Source of the DNA: Helicobacteraceae bacterium
GTDB taxonomy: Bacteria > Campylobacterota > Campylobacteria > Campylobacterales > Sulfurimonadaceae
Direction of reading: 5' to 3'
Assembly (NCBI GenBank): GCA_027056525.1
Contig: JALUKO010000299.1
Span: 1-7,563 of the forward strand
DNA: 7,563 bases
The notes beneath the pieces are model-generated. The model saw only the letters and a list, made by a program, of their open reading frames with translations, ran no database searches and was not told the DNA's origin. The translations under genes were made by a program, and so were the position numbers. Of this stretch, positions 1 through 6,894 are shown one piece after another (position 1 is the first letter of the stretch; the number at the start of each line of letters is the position of its first letter).

Positions 1-969
1 CTTTTAACCACCGCACTTGCCGTTATCTTGGCAATTGTTGTTATGAACATTGTCGGCATTGGGGAGAGAGTCAGTGGCGAAGGGCTTGAGTATGCAAAAG
101 CAAGTACCATAGCACCATTTTCATTTGAGTCAATGATACTGAGCTTTATCCCTACCAATATATTTTCCTCTTTAAGTAATGGTGCCATGATGCAGATCAT
201 CGTCTTTGCCATACTCTTTGGTGTGGCGTCACTCTTTTTAAAGCCAAGTGAACAAGAACCGATGATCAAGTTCTTTAGTGCGGTTTCAGAAGCGATGCTA
301 AAAATGGCCGAATGGGTGATAATGCTCACACCTATAGGTGTGTTCTCACTTATCTCTTATGTTATAGCAGAACAGGGAATCGGTGTGGTTCTTGGACTTT
401 GGAAATATGTCCTTGTAGTGGTTGGTGTTATCATTTTGCACGGGCTTGTTACACTTCCAAGCGTCCTTGCATTTTTTGGAAAAGTCAACCCATACAGATA
501 TCTCTCCGATGTAAGAGAAGCCCCTATCATGGCATTTTCCACTGCATCTTCAGCCGCAACACTACCTGTTTCGATGCGTGTTACAGAAGAGATGGGAGGT
601 GTGAATAAAAAAACAGCTTCTTTTGTACTGCCTCTTGGTGCCACCGTTTCGATGGACGGAACTGCTGCATACCTTACAGTAGCGGTTCTTTATATCGCCA
701 ATATGGCGGGTGTTGCACTGAGTTTTGCAGATCAGCTTCTTTTGGGGATCACGGTGGTTGCCCTCAGCGTCGGTGTGGCAGCACTTCCAAGTGCATCATT
801 GGTTATGATGGTCGTTATCTTAAATCAGCTCGGACTTCCGGTAGAGTATATGGCACTCATTGTTGCGGTTGATCGTATTTTGGATATGTGCCGTACCTCT
901 TTAAATGTTACTTCTGATCTTGTTGTCACCAAGATAGTCGACCAGTTTGAAAGACGCAGCACTGAATAA
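1..969 (+). CDS. Dicarboxylate/amino-acid:cation symporter (DAACS/SLC1-like), 5' truncated
   Basis: Inner-membrane secondary transporter importing acidic amino acids or dicarboxylates with Na+ or H+. The frame is open from base 1, so the gene begins upstream of the window; the TTG at 28 is internal. 322 residues are present, the C-terminal three quarters of a roughly 400-residue family. Counting the first codon as residue 1, they contain the serine-rich hairpin 1 motif STASSAATLP (180-189), SMDGT (217-221) in the TM7 unwound region, hairpin 2 around VAALPSAS (259-266), and the TM8 signature DRILDMCRTSLNVTSD (291-306). By comparison with GltPh, the TM8 ligands D390, D394, R397, N401 and D405 are all kept. 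The retained Arg is known in this family to bind an acidic side chain, so aspartate/glutamate or a dicarboxylate is the likely substrate. The usual NMDGT Asn is Ser here. The stop overlaps the next gene by 23 bases, suggesting co-transcription. Confidence 0.93.
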   Translation, partial: LLTTALAVILAIVVMNIVGIGERVSGEGLEYAKASTIAPFSFESMILSFIPTNIFSSLSNGAMMQIIVFAILFGVASLFLKPSEQEPMIKFFSAVSEAMLKMAEWVIMLTPIGVFSLISYVIAEQGIGVVLGLWKYVLVVVGVIILHGLVTLPSVLAFFGKVNPYRYLSDVREAPIMAFSTASSAATLPVSMRVTEEMGGVNKKTASFVLPLGATVSMDGTAAYLTVAVLYIANMAGVALSFADQLLLGITVVALSVGVAALPSASLVMMVVILNQLGLPVEYMALIVAVDRILDMCRTSLNVTSDLVVTKIVDQFERRSTE

Positions 970-1846
970 CGCACACTTTACCTATCTCATCATTCTTGCT
1001 ATGCTTTTATGGGGTGGAGGTTGGAGTGCACTCAAAATACTCACCATAGATATGCCGATGGATGTGATCATCTTCTGGCGTTTTTTTATTATGGCTCTTT
1101 CATTTTTACCTATTTTATTTTTAGTACAAGAGCCCATCTGTATCAACCGCTCAAATCTCAGATATATTACGGGAAGTTCAGTGCTTAACATCGCGTTTAT
1201 GATTTTCTCATTTTTAGGTGTAAAGTATGGTTTGGCAGGTTCTGGAGGGGTGATCATCACAACTCTCTCCCCCGTGATGACTTTTTTGCTTGTAGCACTT
1301 ATTTTTAAAAATAAACTTCGTCCACAACAATATTTCGGACTTTTTTTAGGCATAGTAGGCGGCTTTATTATGCTTGAGTTGAACCATTTGGAACTTTTTA
1401 TGAACGGCTCAAACATATACTTTTTACTCTGTGCCATCATTTGGGCGGGAGTAACCATACTCTCTCAATATTCCCACAAACACATACACCCTATCCACTA
1501 CAGCTTTTTTATCTCTGTGGCAGCAACCTTTGCGGCTTTTGCCTACAGCTTTGTGATGCAGAGTGATCTTAGTATCGTTTTTGATCAGGGAGTTGTTTTT
1601 TGGATTGCTATGATCTATCTTGCAGTACTTGGGCAAAGTGTGGCAACAACCATCTTTTTCATAGCTTCTGGAAAACTTGGCAGTGAAAAAACAAGCTCTT
1701 TTATGTTCCTGGTTCCCCTTTTTGCTCTTTTGATAGCTTTCTTAGTTTTAGATGAACCTATAGAGTTGCATATTCTTTTAGGTGGTGCTATTAGTTTAGT
1801 TGCAGTATTATTTATAAACAAAAAAAATCTCTTTAAAAAGATATAA
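947..1846 (+). CDS. EamA/DMT-family permease, ten transmembrane helices
   Basis: Inner-membrane drug/metabolite transporter superfamily protein of 299 residues, the usual length for two tandem five-helix EamA repeats. Repeat 1 spans about residues 12-143 (opening AMLLWGGGWSALK, then an FWRFF element). Repeat 2 spans about 156-292 (opening CAIIWAGVTILSQ, closing with the hallmark VPLFALLIAFLVLDEP and a final hydrophobic helix before a Lys-rich tail). The substrate cannot be told from sequence; relatives export amino acids, nucleosides or other metabolites. The start is TTG at 947. An in-frame TAG lies at 935-937, and the first in-frame ATG (1001) would fall inside helix 1, so TTG is the only sensible start. 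It overlaps the symporter gene by 23 bases and has no strong Shine-Dalgarno, which fits translational coupling. The family call is firm, the function open. Confidence 0.9.
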   Translation: MKDAALNNAHFTYLIILAMLLWGGGWSALKILTIDMPMDVIIFWRFFIMALSFLPILFLVQEPICINRSNLRYITGSSVLNIAFMIFSFLGVKYGLAGSGGVIITTLSPVMTFLLVALIFKNKLRPQQYFGLFLGIVGGFIMLELNHLELFMNGSNIYFLLCAIIWAGVTILSQYSHKHIHPIHYSFFISVAATFAAFAYSFVMQSDLSIVFDQGVVFWIAMIYLAVLGQSVATTIFFIASGKLGSEKTSSFMFLVPLFALLIAFLVLDEPIELHILLGGAISLVAVLFINKKNLFKKI

Positions 1847-1873
1847 TTATTAGTACTATTTGCAATAATAGAT

Positions 1874-1879
1874 TATAAT
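1874..1879 (+). promoter_or_regulatory. Candidate -10 box for the SQR-like gene
   Basis: A consensus TATAAT lies in the 54-base gap after the EamA gene, 21 bases before the ATG at 1901. No -35 hexamer is evident, which is normal for campylobacterial vegetative promoters. Transcription would start near 1886, giving a very short leader that still holds the AAAAAAGG Shine-Dalgarno (1886-1893). Readthrough from the transporters is also possible. Confidence 0.5.
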
Positions 1880-1900
1880 TATCATAAAAAAGGTTTATGG

Positions 1901-3085
1901 ATGAAAAAAGTACTTATTCTCGGTGGTGGCTTTGCCGGTATAGAAACAGCCATTTACTTGAAAAAACTTCATTACAGCGTCACTTTAGTGAGTGATAGAG
2001 ACTATTTTTATATCTACCCTACATCTATTTGGATCCCCACAGGTGAAAGTACTTTTGAAGATGTTTGCATAGATCTACAAGAGCTCAAAGAGGCGCATGG
2101 TTTTAAGCTTATCGTTGAAGAGGTCGCTAGTATCAACGCCAAAGAAAACCGTGTAACACTCTCCAACGAGCAGGTTCTTTCAGACTATGACTACCTTGTT
2201 GTAGCAATGGGTGCTTCAAAAATGAAACACAAAGGAATTGAGAACACCCTCTCTATTTGTGGTACTCCCACAATGTCATTAAAGATCAAAGAGAAGCTCG
2301 ATGCACTTATGGAAAAAGGAAGCGGGAAGATCTGTTTTGGCTTTGGAGGCAACCCAAAAGACAGCTCAGCTGTTCGTGGAGGACCGGCGTTTGAGCTTTT
2401 GTTTAACGTTCATAATCTTTTAAAGAAAAAAGGGATTCGCAACAACTTTGAACTTACTTTTTTTGCTCCAATGGCACAACCCGGTAAACGTATGGGTGAA
2501 AAAGCACTCAAGATGATGGATACCTTTTTTAACAAGCTCGATATCAAACAGCACTTTGGAAAAAAGATCACATCTTTTGAAAAAAACGGTATTGTTTTTG
2601 AGGATGAGACTCTACTGGAGTCCGATTTTACTATGTTCATACCCGCAGGAGCCGGACATAAAGTGATATTCGAATCAGATCTTCCAAAAAATGAAGCCGG
2701 ATTTATCCGCATAGATGACTACTGCAATGTTGTCTTTGAAGATGAAACAATGCCTACAAACATCTATGCAGTCGGTGATGTTGCAGCACTTGAGGGTGCT
2801 TCGTGGAAAGCAAAACAGGGGCATATCGCTGAAGTGATGGCAAGAAATACCGCTCATAATATCGCACAAAAAGATACAAATGGACGTGACTTTAAGGGGT
2901 ATCAAGAACACCTCAATATTTTATGTGTTATGGACAGTGGAGACGGGGCTTCATTTATATACAGAGACAACCAAAAAGCTTTTATGATCCCTATGCCACT
3001 CTTTGGGCATTGGCTTAAAAAAGGGTGGGGAACTTACTGCAGATACTCTAAACTTGGGAAAATTCCGAGAATTCCGGGGATGTAA
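1901..3085 (+). CDS. SQR-like FAD-dependent oxidoreductase
   Basis: 394-residue flavoprotein of the sulfide:quinone reductase/flavocytochrome c/type II NADH dehydrogenase superfamily; SQRs pass electrons from sulfide to membrane quinone. Visible are the N-terminal FAD dinucleotide-binding loop GGGFAG (8-13), an MGAS element (103-106), and the FAD-contacting IYAVGDVAAL (288-297). The C-terminal HWLKKGWGTYCRYSKLGKIP (370-389) is basic, aromatic and amphipathic, like the membrane-docking tail of SQRs. The second Rossmann region (144-165) has no classic GxGxxG, arguing against an NAD(P)H oxidase. Cysteines are C56, C120, C145, C275, C342 and C380. C342, in LCVMDSGDG, suits the second catalytic cysteine of SQRs. 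The expected first one, near VRGGPAFE (158-165), appears absent. The ATG at 1901 has AAGG seven bases upstream; the ATG at 1897 is out of frame. No signal peptide is seen. The exact SQR type or true substrate is uncertain. Confidence 0.75.
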   Translation: MKKVLILGGGFAGIETAIYLKKLHYSVTLVSDRDYFYIYPTSIWIPTGESTFEDVCIDLQELKEAHGFKLIVEEVASINAKENRVTLSNEQVLSDYDYLVVAMGASKMKHKGIENTLSICGTPTMSLKIKEKLDALMEKGSGKICFGFGGNPKDSSAVRGGPAFELLFNVHNLLKKKGIRNNFELTFFAPMAQPGKRMGEKALKMMDTFFNKLDIKQHFGKKITSFEKNGIVFEDETLLESDFTMFIPAGAGHKVIFESDLPKNEAGFIRIDDYCNVVFEDETMPTNIYAVGDVAALEGASWKAKQGHIAEVMARNTAHNIAQKDTNGRDFKGYQEHLNILCVMDSGDGASFIYRDNQKAFMIPMPLFGHWLKKGWGTYCRYSKLGKIPRIPGM

Positions 3086-3096
3086 TTTTTTATTCC

Positions 3097-4140
3097 CTAG
3101 ACTCTCTCTTTTTGTTTTCTTTTAAGCTTCATTTTTCTTTTTGCAAGTTCACGCATATCGTCTGTGGTGTCACTCTCATCAACGATCTCAACACCTAAGA
3201 TGGTCTCAACACAATCTTCCAAAGTTATGATACCTTCTGTTTGATCATAATTATCCATAACCAAGAACATATGCTCTTTTTTTGATATAAACAGATCGAG
3301 CGCTTTACTTACCGGTACATTTTCATTGATTGAAAACATATCTTTTTTAATGGAACCTACACTCACACTGTCATCAAGCAGAGCTTGTCTAAAGATCTTC
3401 TTTGTAAGTACGATCCCCGTAACCTCTTCGATGGAACCGTTATAAACAGGAATACGGGAAAACTTAAAGATTGATTCCTCTTTTTCAATGATCTCTTTAA
3501 TACTCATAGTCTCATCAAGGGCAAAAACAACACTTCTTGGGGTAAGAACCTCCCCTACTTTAATATTATCAAGATTGAGGATGTTTTCTATAACATCTGA
3601 TTCTTTCTCATCTATCACACCCTCATCCTCACTTAGAAGCATACTCTCTAAAAGTTCCTCTTTAGTAAGTGAATGTGCATCCTCATTTCCTTTTGATATC
3701 TTGTTGGTTACAAATAAGGTGGTCAAAATAATCGGATATGTCAACCATATAAAGATTCTGATGATCTGAGCCGAGATCGGTGCCAACTGCTTCCAGTAAA
3801 TAGCACCGATAGTCTTTGGAATAATCTCAGATAAAAAAAGTATGGCAAAAGTAAGCACAATGGAAACATACACAACAGCATCATTACCAAAAATCTTAGA
3901 AGCCTGCGCTCCAACTGCTGCAGCACCGAGTGTGTTTGCTATTGTGTTTAAAATTAAAATCGAAGCGATTGATTTGTTTATATTGAGTTTATGCAGCTTT
4001 AAAAGCTTTCCAATGTTAGGTCGCTCTTTTTCAAGAACTGAGACATAAGACATATTTACCGAGAGTAAAACAGACTCCAATATGGAACACAAGAATGACA
4101 CACCCACCGACAATACAAAAAATAGAATTAATAAATCCAT
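3097..4140 (-). CDS. CNNM/CorC-type membrane protein (DUF21 plus CBS pair), short form
   Basis: Inner-membrane protein of the CNNM/CorC (hemolysin C-like) family, whose characterised members handle Mg2+ (and Co2+) efflux. The 347 residues divide into a DUF21 transmembrane domain (about 1-150; helices near 3-23, 60-80, 88-108 and 125-147, with the conserved SEIIPKTIG at 104-112), an acidic linker helix (157-188), and a CBS pair (about 199-320, from LTPRSVVFALD to the hallmark ITLEDCVETILGVEIVDESD). The protein then ends in a Lys/Arg-rich tail (331-346). The C-terminal CorC_HlyC domain of typical 420-440-residue bacterial homologues is missing. The reading frame is clean, so this looks like a natural short form. 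It starts 17 bases downstream of mgtE. Its AAAGGG Shine-Dalgarno overlaps the mgtE stop at somewhat long spacing, implying one mRNA. It converges with the SQR-like gene, 11 bases apart. Confidence 0.88.
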   Translation of the reverse strand: MDLLILFFVLSVGVSFLCSILESVLLSVNMSYVSVLEKERPNIGKLLKLHKLNINKSIASILILNTIANTLGAAAVGAQASKIFGNDAVVYVSIVLTFAILFLSEIIPKTIGAIYWKQLAPISAQIIRIFIWLTYPIILTTLFVTNKISKGNEDAHSLTKEELLESMLLSEDEGVIDEKESDVIENILNLDNIKVGEVLTPRSVVFALDETMSIKEIIEKEESIFKFSRIPVYNGSIEEVTGIVLTKKIFRQALLDDSVSVGSIKKDMFSINENVPVSKALDLFISKKEHMFLVMDNYDQTEGIITLEDCVETILGVEIVDESDTTDDMRELAKRKMKLKRKQKERV

Positions 4141-4157
4141 TTAATTTTCATTACCCT

Positions 4158-5486
4158 TTATAATAATATATATGTTGCAAGACCTAAGAAACTAAAAAAG
4201 CCCACAACATCTGTAACTGTTGTTAAAATAACCGTGCTTCCAATTGCTGGATCAATATCCATCTTTTTTAAAAAAAGAGGGATGGTAGCACCAAAAAAAC
4301 CTGCCATAAAAAGGTTGATCACCATACTAAGAGCAATAACCACTCCAAGCATCCAGGTATCAAACCATATGGAGGCAATAATCCCCATTATTATAGCGAA
4401 GAAGAATCCGTTGAGCAACGAAATAGCAACCTCTTTTTTTATGATCCTCATCGCATCACCCTGAGAGATATCACCAAGAGCCAACTGCCTTACAACAACA
4501 GTAAGCGTTTGAGTTCCGGCATTGCCTCCCATAGAAGCAACAATAGGCATCAAAACAGCAAGTGCCACCATACTTTGCAATGTATCTGAAAACAGACCGA
4601 TAACCAAAGAAGCAACTATAGCCGTTAAAAGATTAAGACTTAGCCATGTAGCCCTTTTCTTACCCGCTTTGACAACCTCCTCATCATCTTCAGCTTCATC
4701 ATCAACACCCGCAAGGTTATACATTTGCTCTGTTGCATGTTCATTGATAATATCGTAGATATCATCAGAGGTGATACGACCGACTAAGATACCATCAGCA
4801 TTGACTATAGGCATTACCGAGAGATCGTACTCTTCAAAATAGTGCACAACCTCTTTAATATCTTCCCTGTCATGAGCTACCTTTGGTTCAAAACTCTCCT
4901 CCGCACTCTCAATATTCTCTTGAAGTGTTTTTGAAAAGTCAAAAATCAGAAGATCATCAAGCCCAATCGTATAGAGTAATTTTTTGTTCTTATCTGTAAT
5001 AAAAAGATTTTGAACATTTTCGATCTCTTTGGCTCTTCTGAGTCTTGCAAAGCGTTTTATGACATCTTGTACAACTTCATCAAGTTCGGCCGTAAAGACC
5101 TCAAGCTGCATATGTGCACCGGCTTCATTTTCTTCATAGTTTTGAAGTCTGGTGATCTCCTCTTGATCATCTTCATCAAGAGTATTAAAAACCTTGGATG
5201 CAACATGCTCATCTATCTCTTCTAGTCCCTGCATAAACTCAGCTTGATCGTCAGACTCAAGTTCTGTTACTGCATGAGAGAGTTCATCGATGCTTAAAGA
5301 CTCCACCACATCATCAAAAAAACGATCAGGAAGCGCAAGTGCAACATCCCCAACAATATCTTTTGGTATTTTTTTAATAGCTTCTGCAAAATCCCTGTCA
5401 TCAAGCTGTTTTAAAATTTTTGCTATATCCGATGGGTGCATCTCGCTGGTTTCATGTGCATCTAAATATTGATCTAGTTTGTTCAT
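4158..5486 (-). CDS. mgtE: Magnesium transporter MgtE
   Basis: Mg2+-gated, Mg2+-selective inner-membrane channel (MgtE/SLC41 family), normally a homodimer. The 442 residues match the family length and order: an acidic superhelical N domain (about 1-125), two CBS domains (about 126-250), an acidic connector (VDDEAEDDEE, 261-270), and a five-helix pore domain (about 280-442). Pore-domain hallmarks are MGGNAGTQTLTVVVRQLALG (319-338), the ATIPLFLKKMDIDPAIGS stretch (400-417), and TTVTDVVGFFSFLGLA (422-437). Asp426 corresponds to the pore aspartate known from the Thermus protein. By family analogy the acidic N and CBS domains sense cytosolic Mg2+ and close the pore when it is plentiful. The ATG at 5486 has only a weak Shine-Dalgarno (TTAAAG). 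The next gene, of CNNM type, lies 17 bases downstream, so importer and putative exporter are likely co-expressed. The leader is too short for an M-box riboswitch. Confidence 0.96.
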   Translation of the reverse strand: MNKLDQYLDAHETSEMHPSDIAKILKQLDDRDFAEAIKKIPKDIVGDVALALPDRFFDDVVESLSIDELSHAVTELESDDQAEFMQGLEEIDEHVASKVFNTLDEDDQEEITRLQNYEENEAGAHMQLEVFTAELDEVVQDVIKRFARLRRAKEIENVQNLFITDKNKKLLYTIGLDDLLIFDFSKTLQENIESAEESFEPKVAHDREDIKEVVHYFEEYDLSVMPIVNADGILVGRITSDDIYDIINEHATEQMYNLAGVDDEAEDDEEVVKAGKKRATWLSLNLLTAIVASLVIGLFSDTLQSMVALAVLMPIVASMGGNAGTQTLTVVVRQLALGDISQGDAMRIIKKEVAISLLNGFFFAIIMGIIASIWFDTWMLGVVIALSMVINLFMAGFFGATIPLFLKKMDIDPAIGSTVILTTVTDVVGFFSFLGLATYILL

Positions 5487-5517
5487 TATATACTTTAATA
5501 TAGATTTGTTACATAGA

Positions 5518-5523
5518 ATTATA
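5518..5523 (-). promoter_or_regulatory. Candidate -10 box for mgtE
   Basis: On the minus strand a consensus TATAAT sits 31 bases before the mgtE ATG, in the 90-base gap between the Bax-like gene and mgtE. The predicted leader is about 24 bases. No -35 hexamer is convincing. Besides this box, the gap holds only A/T runs just after the Bax-like stop, with no GC-rich hairpin, so some readthrough from the upstream gene is possible. Confidence 0.5.
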
Positions 5524-5576
5524 CCTAAGCATATCTACTAAACGGTTACGAATTTTTTTGAAAAGATTTTTTTAGT

Positions 5577-6239
5577 TTATTTTGATGTATCAAATTTTGT
5601 AAGATCATTATGCTTAATCACATCAGAGAGCTTCTCAACATACTCTTCACCTGTTTCAGAATATTTATCAAGTTTTTTAACAATTTCATAGACATTGTCT
5701 GTTTTACTTCGTACATCCCTAAACTCTTTGTAAGCTCTCCCTTTTGCCATAAGCTTATAGTACTCTTTTACAGAATCTTCTATACTGTCAAATTTTCTGA
5801 GCCAAATGGTTTTATTACCCGCTCTTTGTTGTGAGGCAGCAATCCTGTCTTCATTTTTACTCACACTCCACATCCCAAAAATATTGTTGGCTTCTTTAAA
5901 AAACCGAGAAGTTCCCCAGCCACTCTCTATAGCTGCTTGCGCTAAAGCTATACTTTTTGGGTGTGGCTTGAGCGCTGCTAAAAGCTCTTCATCTGTCGTA
6001 ACATTATAGTATTTTTTCAATTTTTCAATTTTTTGAGGGTTTGAGCCGTATTTAATATCATTGCGTACCACTCTATACTCTTTCATAAGTTCTGAATAGG
6101 CTTTGTGCACGGCAGGGATCAGTAATGTATAAAAAATTTTTTTCTTTTCACTGACACTCATCTGCTTTGAAGGCATCTTATTTGCCTCTTGTGCAAAAAT
6201 ACTCAAACACAAACAGATAGATATCACAATAAATCTCAT
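5577..6239 (-). CDS. Exported Bax-like/GH73-type N-acetylglucosaminidase
   Basis: Probable periplasmic peptidoglycan hydrolase (endo-beta-N-acetylglucosaminidase fold, Bax family) cutting glycan strands. From the ATG at 6239 it is 220 residues. The signal peptide MRFIVISICLCLSIFAQ has a single basic residue and a short hydrophobic core, and cleavage is likely near residue 16-18. The catalytic block is LAQAAIESGWGTSRF (99-113), with E105 the expected catalytic acid, then NNIFGMWS (118-125), typical of the family. Later motifs (WLRKFDSIEDSVKEYY, 146-161; YSETGEEYVEKLSDVI, 193-208) also fit. The same frame is open for 43 more codons to an ATG at 6368, but that extension has no secretion signal at its start and would contain the promoter. 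GGAGAG at 6243-6248 marks 6239 as the real start. It is expressed divergently from the DUF3015 gene and lies 90 bases upstream of mgtE. Confidence 0.87.
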   Translation of the reverse strand: MRFIVISICLCLSIFAQEANKMPSKQMSVSEKKKIFYTLLIPAVHKAYSELMKEYRVVRNDIKYGSNPQKIEKLKKYYNVTTDEELLAALKPHPKSIALAQAAIESGWGTSRFFKEANNIFGMWSVSKNEDRIAASQQRAGNKTIWLRKFDSIEDSVKEYYKLMAKGRAYKEFRDVRSKTDNVYEIVKKLDKYSETGEEYVEKLSDVIKHNDLTKFDTSK

Positions 6240-6242
6240 ACA

Positions 6243-6248
6243 CTCTCC
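6243..6248 (-). promoter_or_regulatory. Ribosome binding site fixing the Bax-like start
   Basis: GGAGAG on the minus strand, three bases before the ATG at 6239 (about five from the GGAG core). It is one of the strongest Shine-Dalgarno sequences in the window and selects the start that exposes the signal peptide over the longer open frame reaching 6368. Confidence 0.75.
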
Positions 6249-6267
6249 ACATAATAAATACAATCGA

Positions 6268-6276
6268 ATTATATCA
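6268..6276 (-). promoter_or_regulatory. Extended -10 promoter for the Bax-like gene
   Basis: On the minus strand the nine bases read TGATATAAT, a perfect extended -10 (TGN plus TATAAT). Transcription would begin near 6261, leaving a leader of about 22 bases that carries the GGAGAG site. No -35 is evident, which an extended -10 does not need. Confidence 0.6.
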
Positions 6277-6327
6277 TTTCTTCTAAAAAAACAACAAATG
6301 ATGGTTTTTTTTATGAATATAAACTTA

Positions 6328-6333
6328 TATAAT
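6328..6333 (+). promoter_or_regulatory. Candidate -10 box for the DUF3015 gene
   Basis: TATAAT within an AT-rich stretch of the divergent gap, giving a leader of about 50 bases before the ATG at 6390. TACAAT at 6356-6361 is a second candidate with a leader near 22 bases. Sequence alone cannot choose between them. The box lies 51 bases from the divergent extended -10 of the Bax-like gene. Confidence 0.4.
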
Positions 6334-6376
6334 TTTAAATTAAGCCAATACATTTTACAATGACTCATCTTAACAC

Positions 6377-6382
6377 AAAAGG
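6377..6382 (+). promoter_or_regulatory. Ribosome binding site fixing the DUF3015 start
   Basis: AAAAGG seven bases before the ATG at 6390. It supports 6390 over the in-frame ATG at 6360, which would add ten non-hydrophobic residues ahead of the signal peptide. Confidence 0.7.
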
Positions 6383-6389
6383 CAAAAAA

Positions 6390-6836
6390 ATGAAGAAAAT
6401 TTTAGTAAGTTTAGCAGCAGTAGTTGCACTTAGCAGCTCAGCTATGGCTGGTGTAAACTCTCAAACAGGTTGTGGACTTGGTTCAATGATCATCAAGGAT
6501 GATTCTTCAGCTATTTTATTAGCACTGCAAGCTACAACAAACGGTACTTCAGCGAACCAAACTTTTGGTATCACTTCTGGAACTTTAGGTTGTAAAAAAA
6601 CTAAACTGGTTATGAATGAAAGAGCTGAAGAGTTTGTTGCTTCAAATATGGATCAACTTGCTAAAGAGATCGCTCTTGGTTATGGTGAATCTATCGACAC
6701 ACTCGCTGAACTTTTAAAAGTAGAGGACAAAGCTACTTTCTCTGCTTCACTTCAAGCTAACTACAACAGCATCTACACGAGCCAAAATGTAAAAATGGCA
6801 GATGTACTTGACAATATCTCAACTACATCACTGTAA
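6390..6836 (+). CDS. Secreted DUF3015 family protein
   Basis: Small exported protein of unknown function matching the DUF3015 family. From the ATG at 6390 it has 148 residues. A textbook signal peptide (MKK, hydrophobic core, then SSSAMA) should be cut after Ala20, giving a mature protein of about 128 residues. Family traits are TGCGLGSMI (26-34), SGTLGC (63-68) and a C-terminal helical half that includes EEFVASNMDQLAKEIALGYG (80-99) and SIDTLAELL (101-109). The only cysteines, C28 and C68, sit in the two conserved glycine-rich motifs and could form a periplasmic disulfide. No transmembrane segment or lipobox follows the signal. A stem-loop lies 12 bases after the stop and the DUF4105 gene follows with no visible promoter, so the two are probably co-transcribed. 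I know no established activity for this family. A role at the envelope alongside its neighbour is inference. Confidence 0.85.
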   Translation: MKKILVSLAAVVALSSSAMAGVNSQTGCGLGSMIIKDDSSAILLALQATTNGTSANQTFGITSGTLGCKKTKLVMNERAEEFVASNMDQLAKEIALGYGESIDTLAELLKVEDKATFSASLQANYNSIYTSQNVKMADVLDNISTTSL

Positions 6837-6848
6837 TGCAGCTTATAA

Positions 6849-6871
6849 CTAAACGGGTTCTTCCCGTTTAG
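6849..6871 (+). terminator. Perfect 9-bp stem-loop between the DUF3015 and DUF4105 genes
   Basis: CTAAACGGG, loop TTCTT, CCCGTTTAG: nine uninterrupted pairs with a five-base loop. It starts 12 bases after the DUF3015 stop. No T-run follows (the next bases are GTAGCACTTAAC), so it is a poor intrinsic terminator. Partial termination or 3'-end protection of the upstream message are alternatives. The gene beyond it has no obvious promoter of its own. Confidence 0.6.
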
Positions 6872-6894
6872 GTAGCACTTAACACTCCCAAACT

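Noticed and set aside
357..644. Long antisense open frame within the symporter, with similar ones inside the other genes
   Set aside because: No hydrophobic pattern, motif or ribosome site. The sense frames are all recognisable protein families.
1847..1873. Weak hairpin (CTATT/AATAG) after the EamA gene
   Set aside because: Five AT-rich pairs with a poor loop and no distinct T-run; indistinguishable from background in this AT-rich gap.
3076..3097. Possible bidirectional terminator between the convergent SQR-like and CNNM genes
   Set aside because: The GGGGAT/ATTCCC stem is only six pairs with one G-U and a ten-base loop, without a clean T-run after it, so it is too weak to call.
5549..5574. 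A/T-run inverted-repeat-like sequence after the Bax-like stop
   Set aside because: It consists of A and T runs around a short TCTTTTC core and does not make a convincing stem, so I do not call it a terminator.
5487..5576. M-box riboswitch or other structured leader before mgtE
   Set aside because: The whole gap is 90 bases and the predicted leader about 24. M-box aptamers are far longer, and no GC-rich helices are present.
6240..6368. 43-codon upstream extension of the Bax-like frame to an ATG at 6368
   Set aside because: It would contain the extended -10, precede a strong Shine-Dalgarno and bury the signal peptide. The start at 6239 explains everything better.
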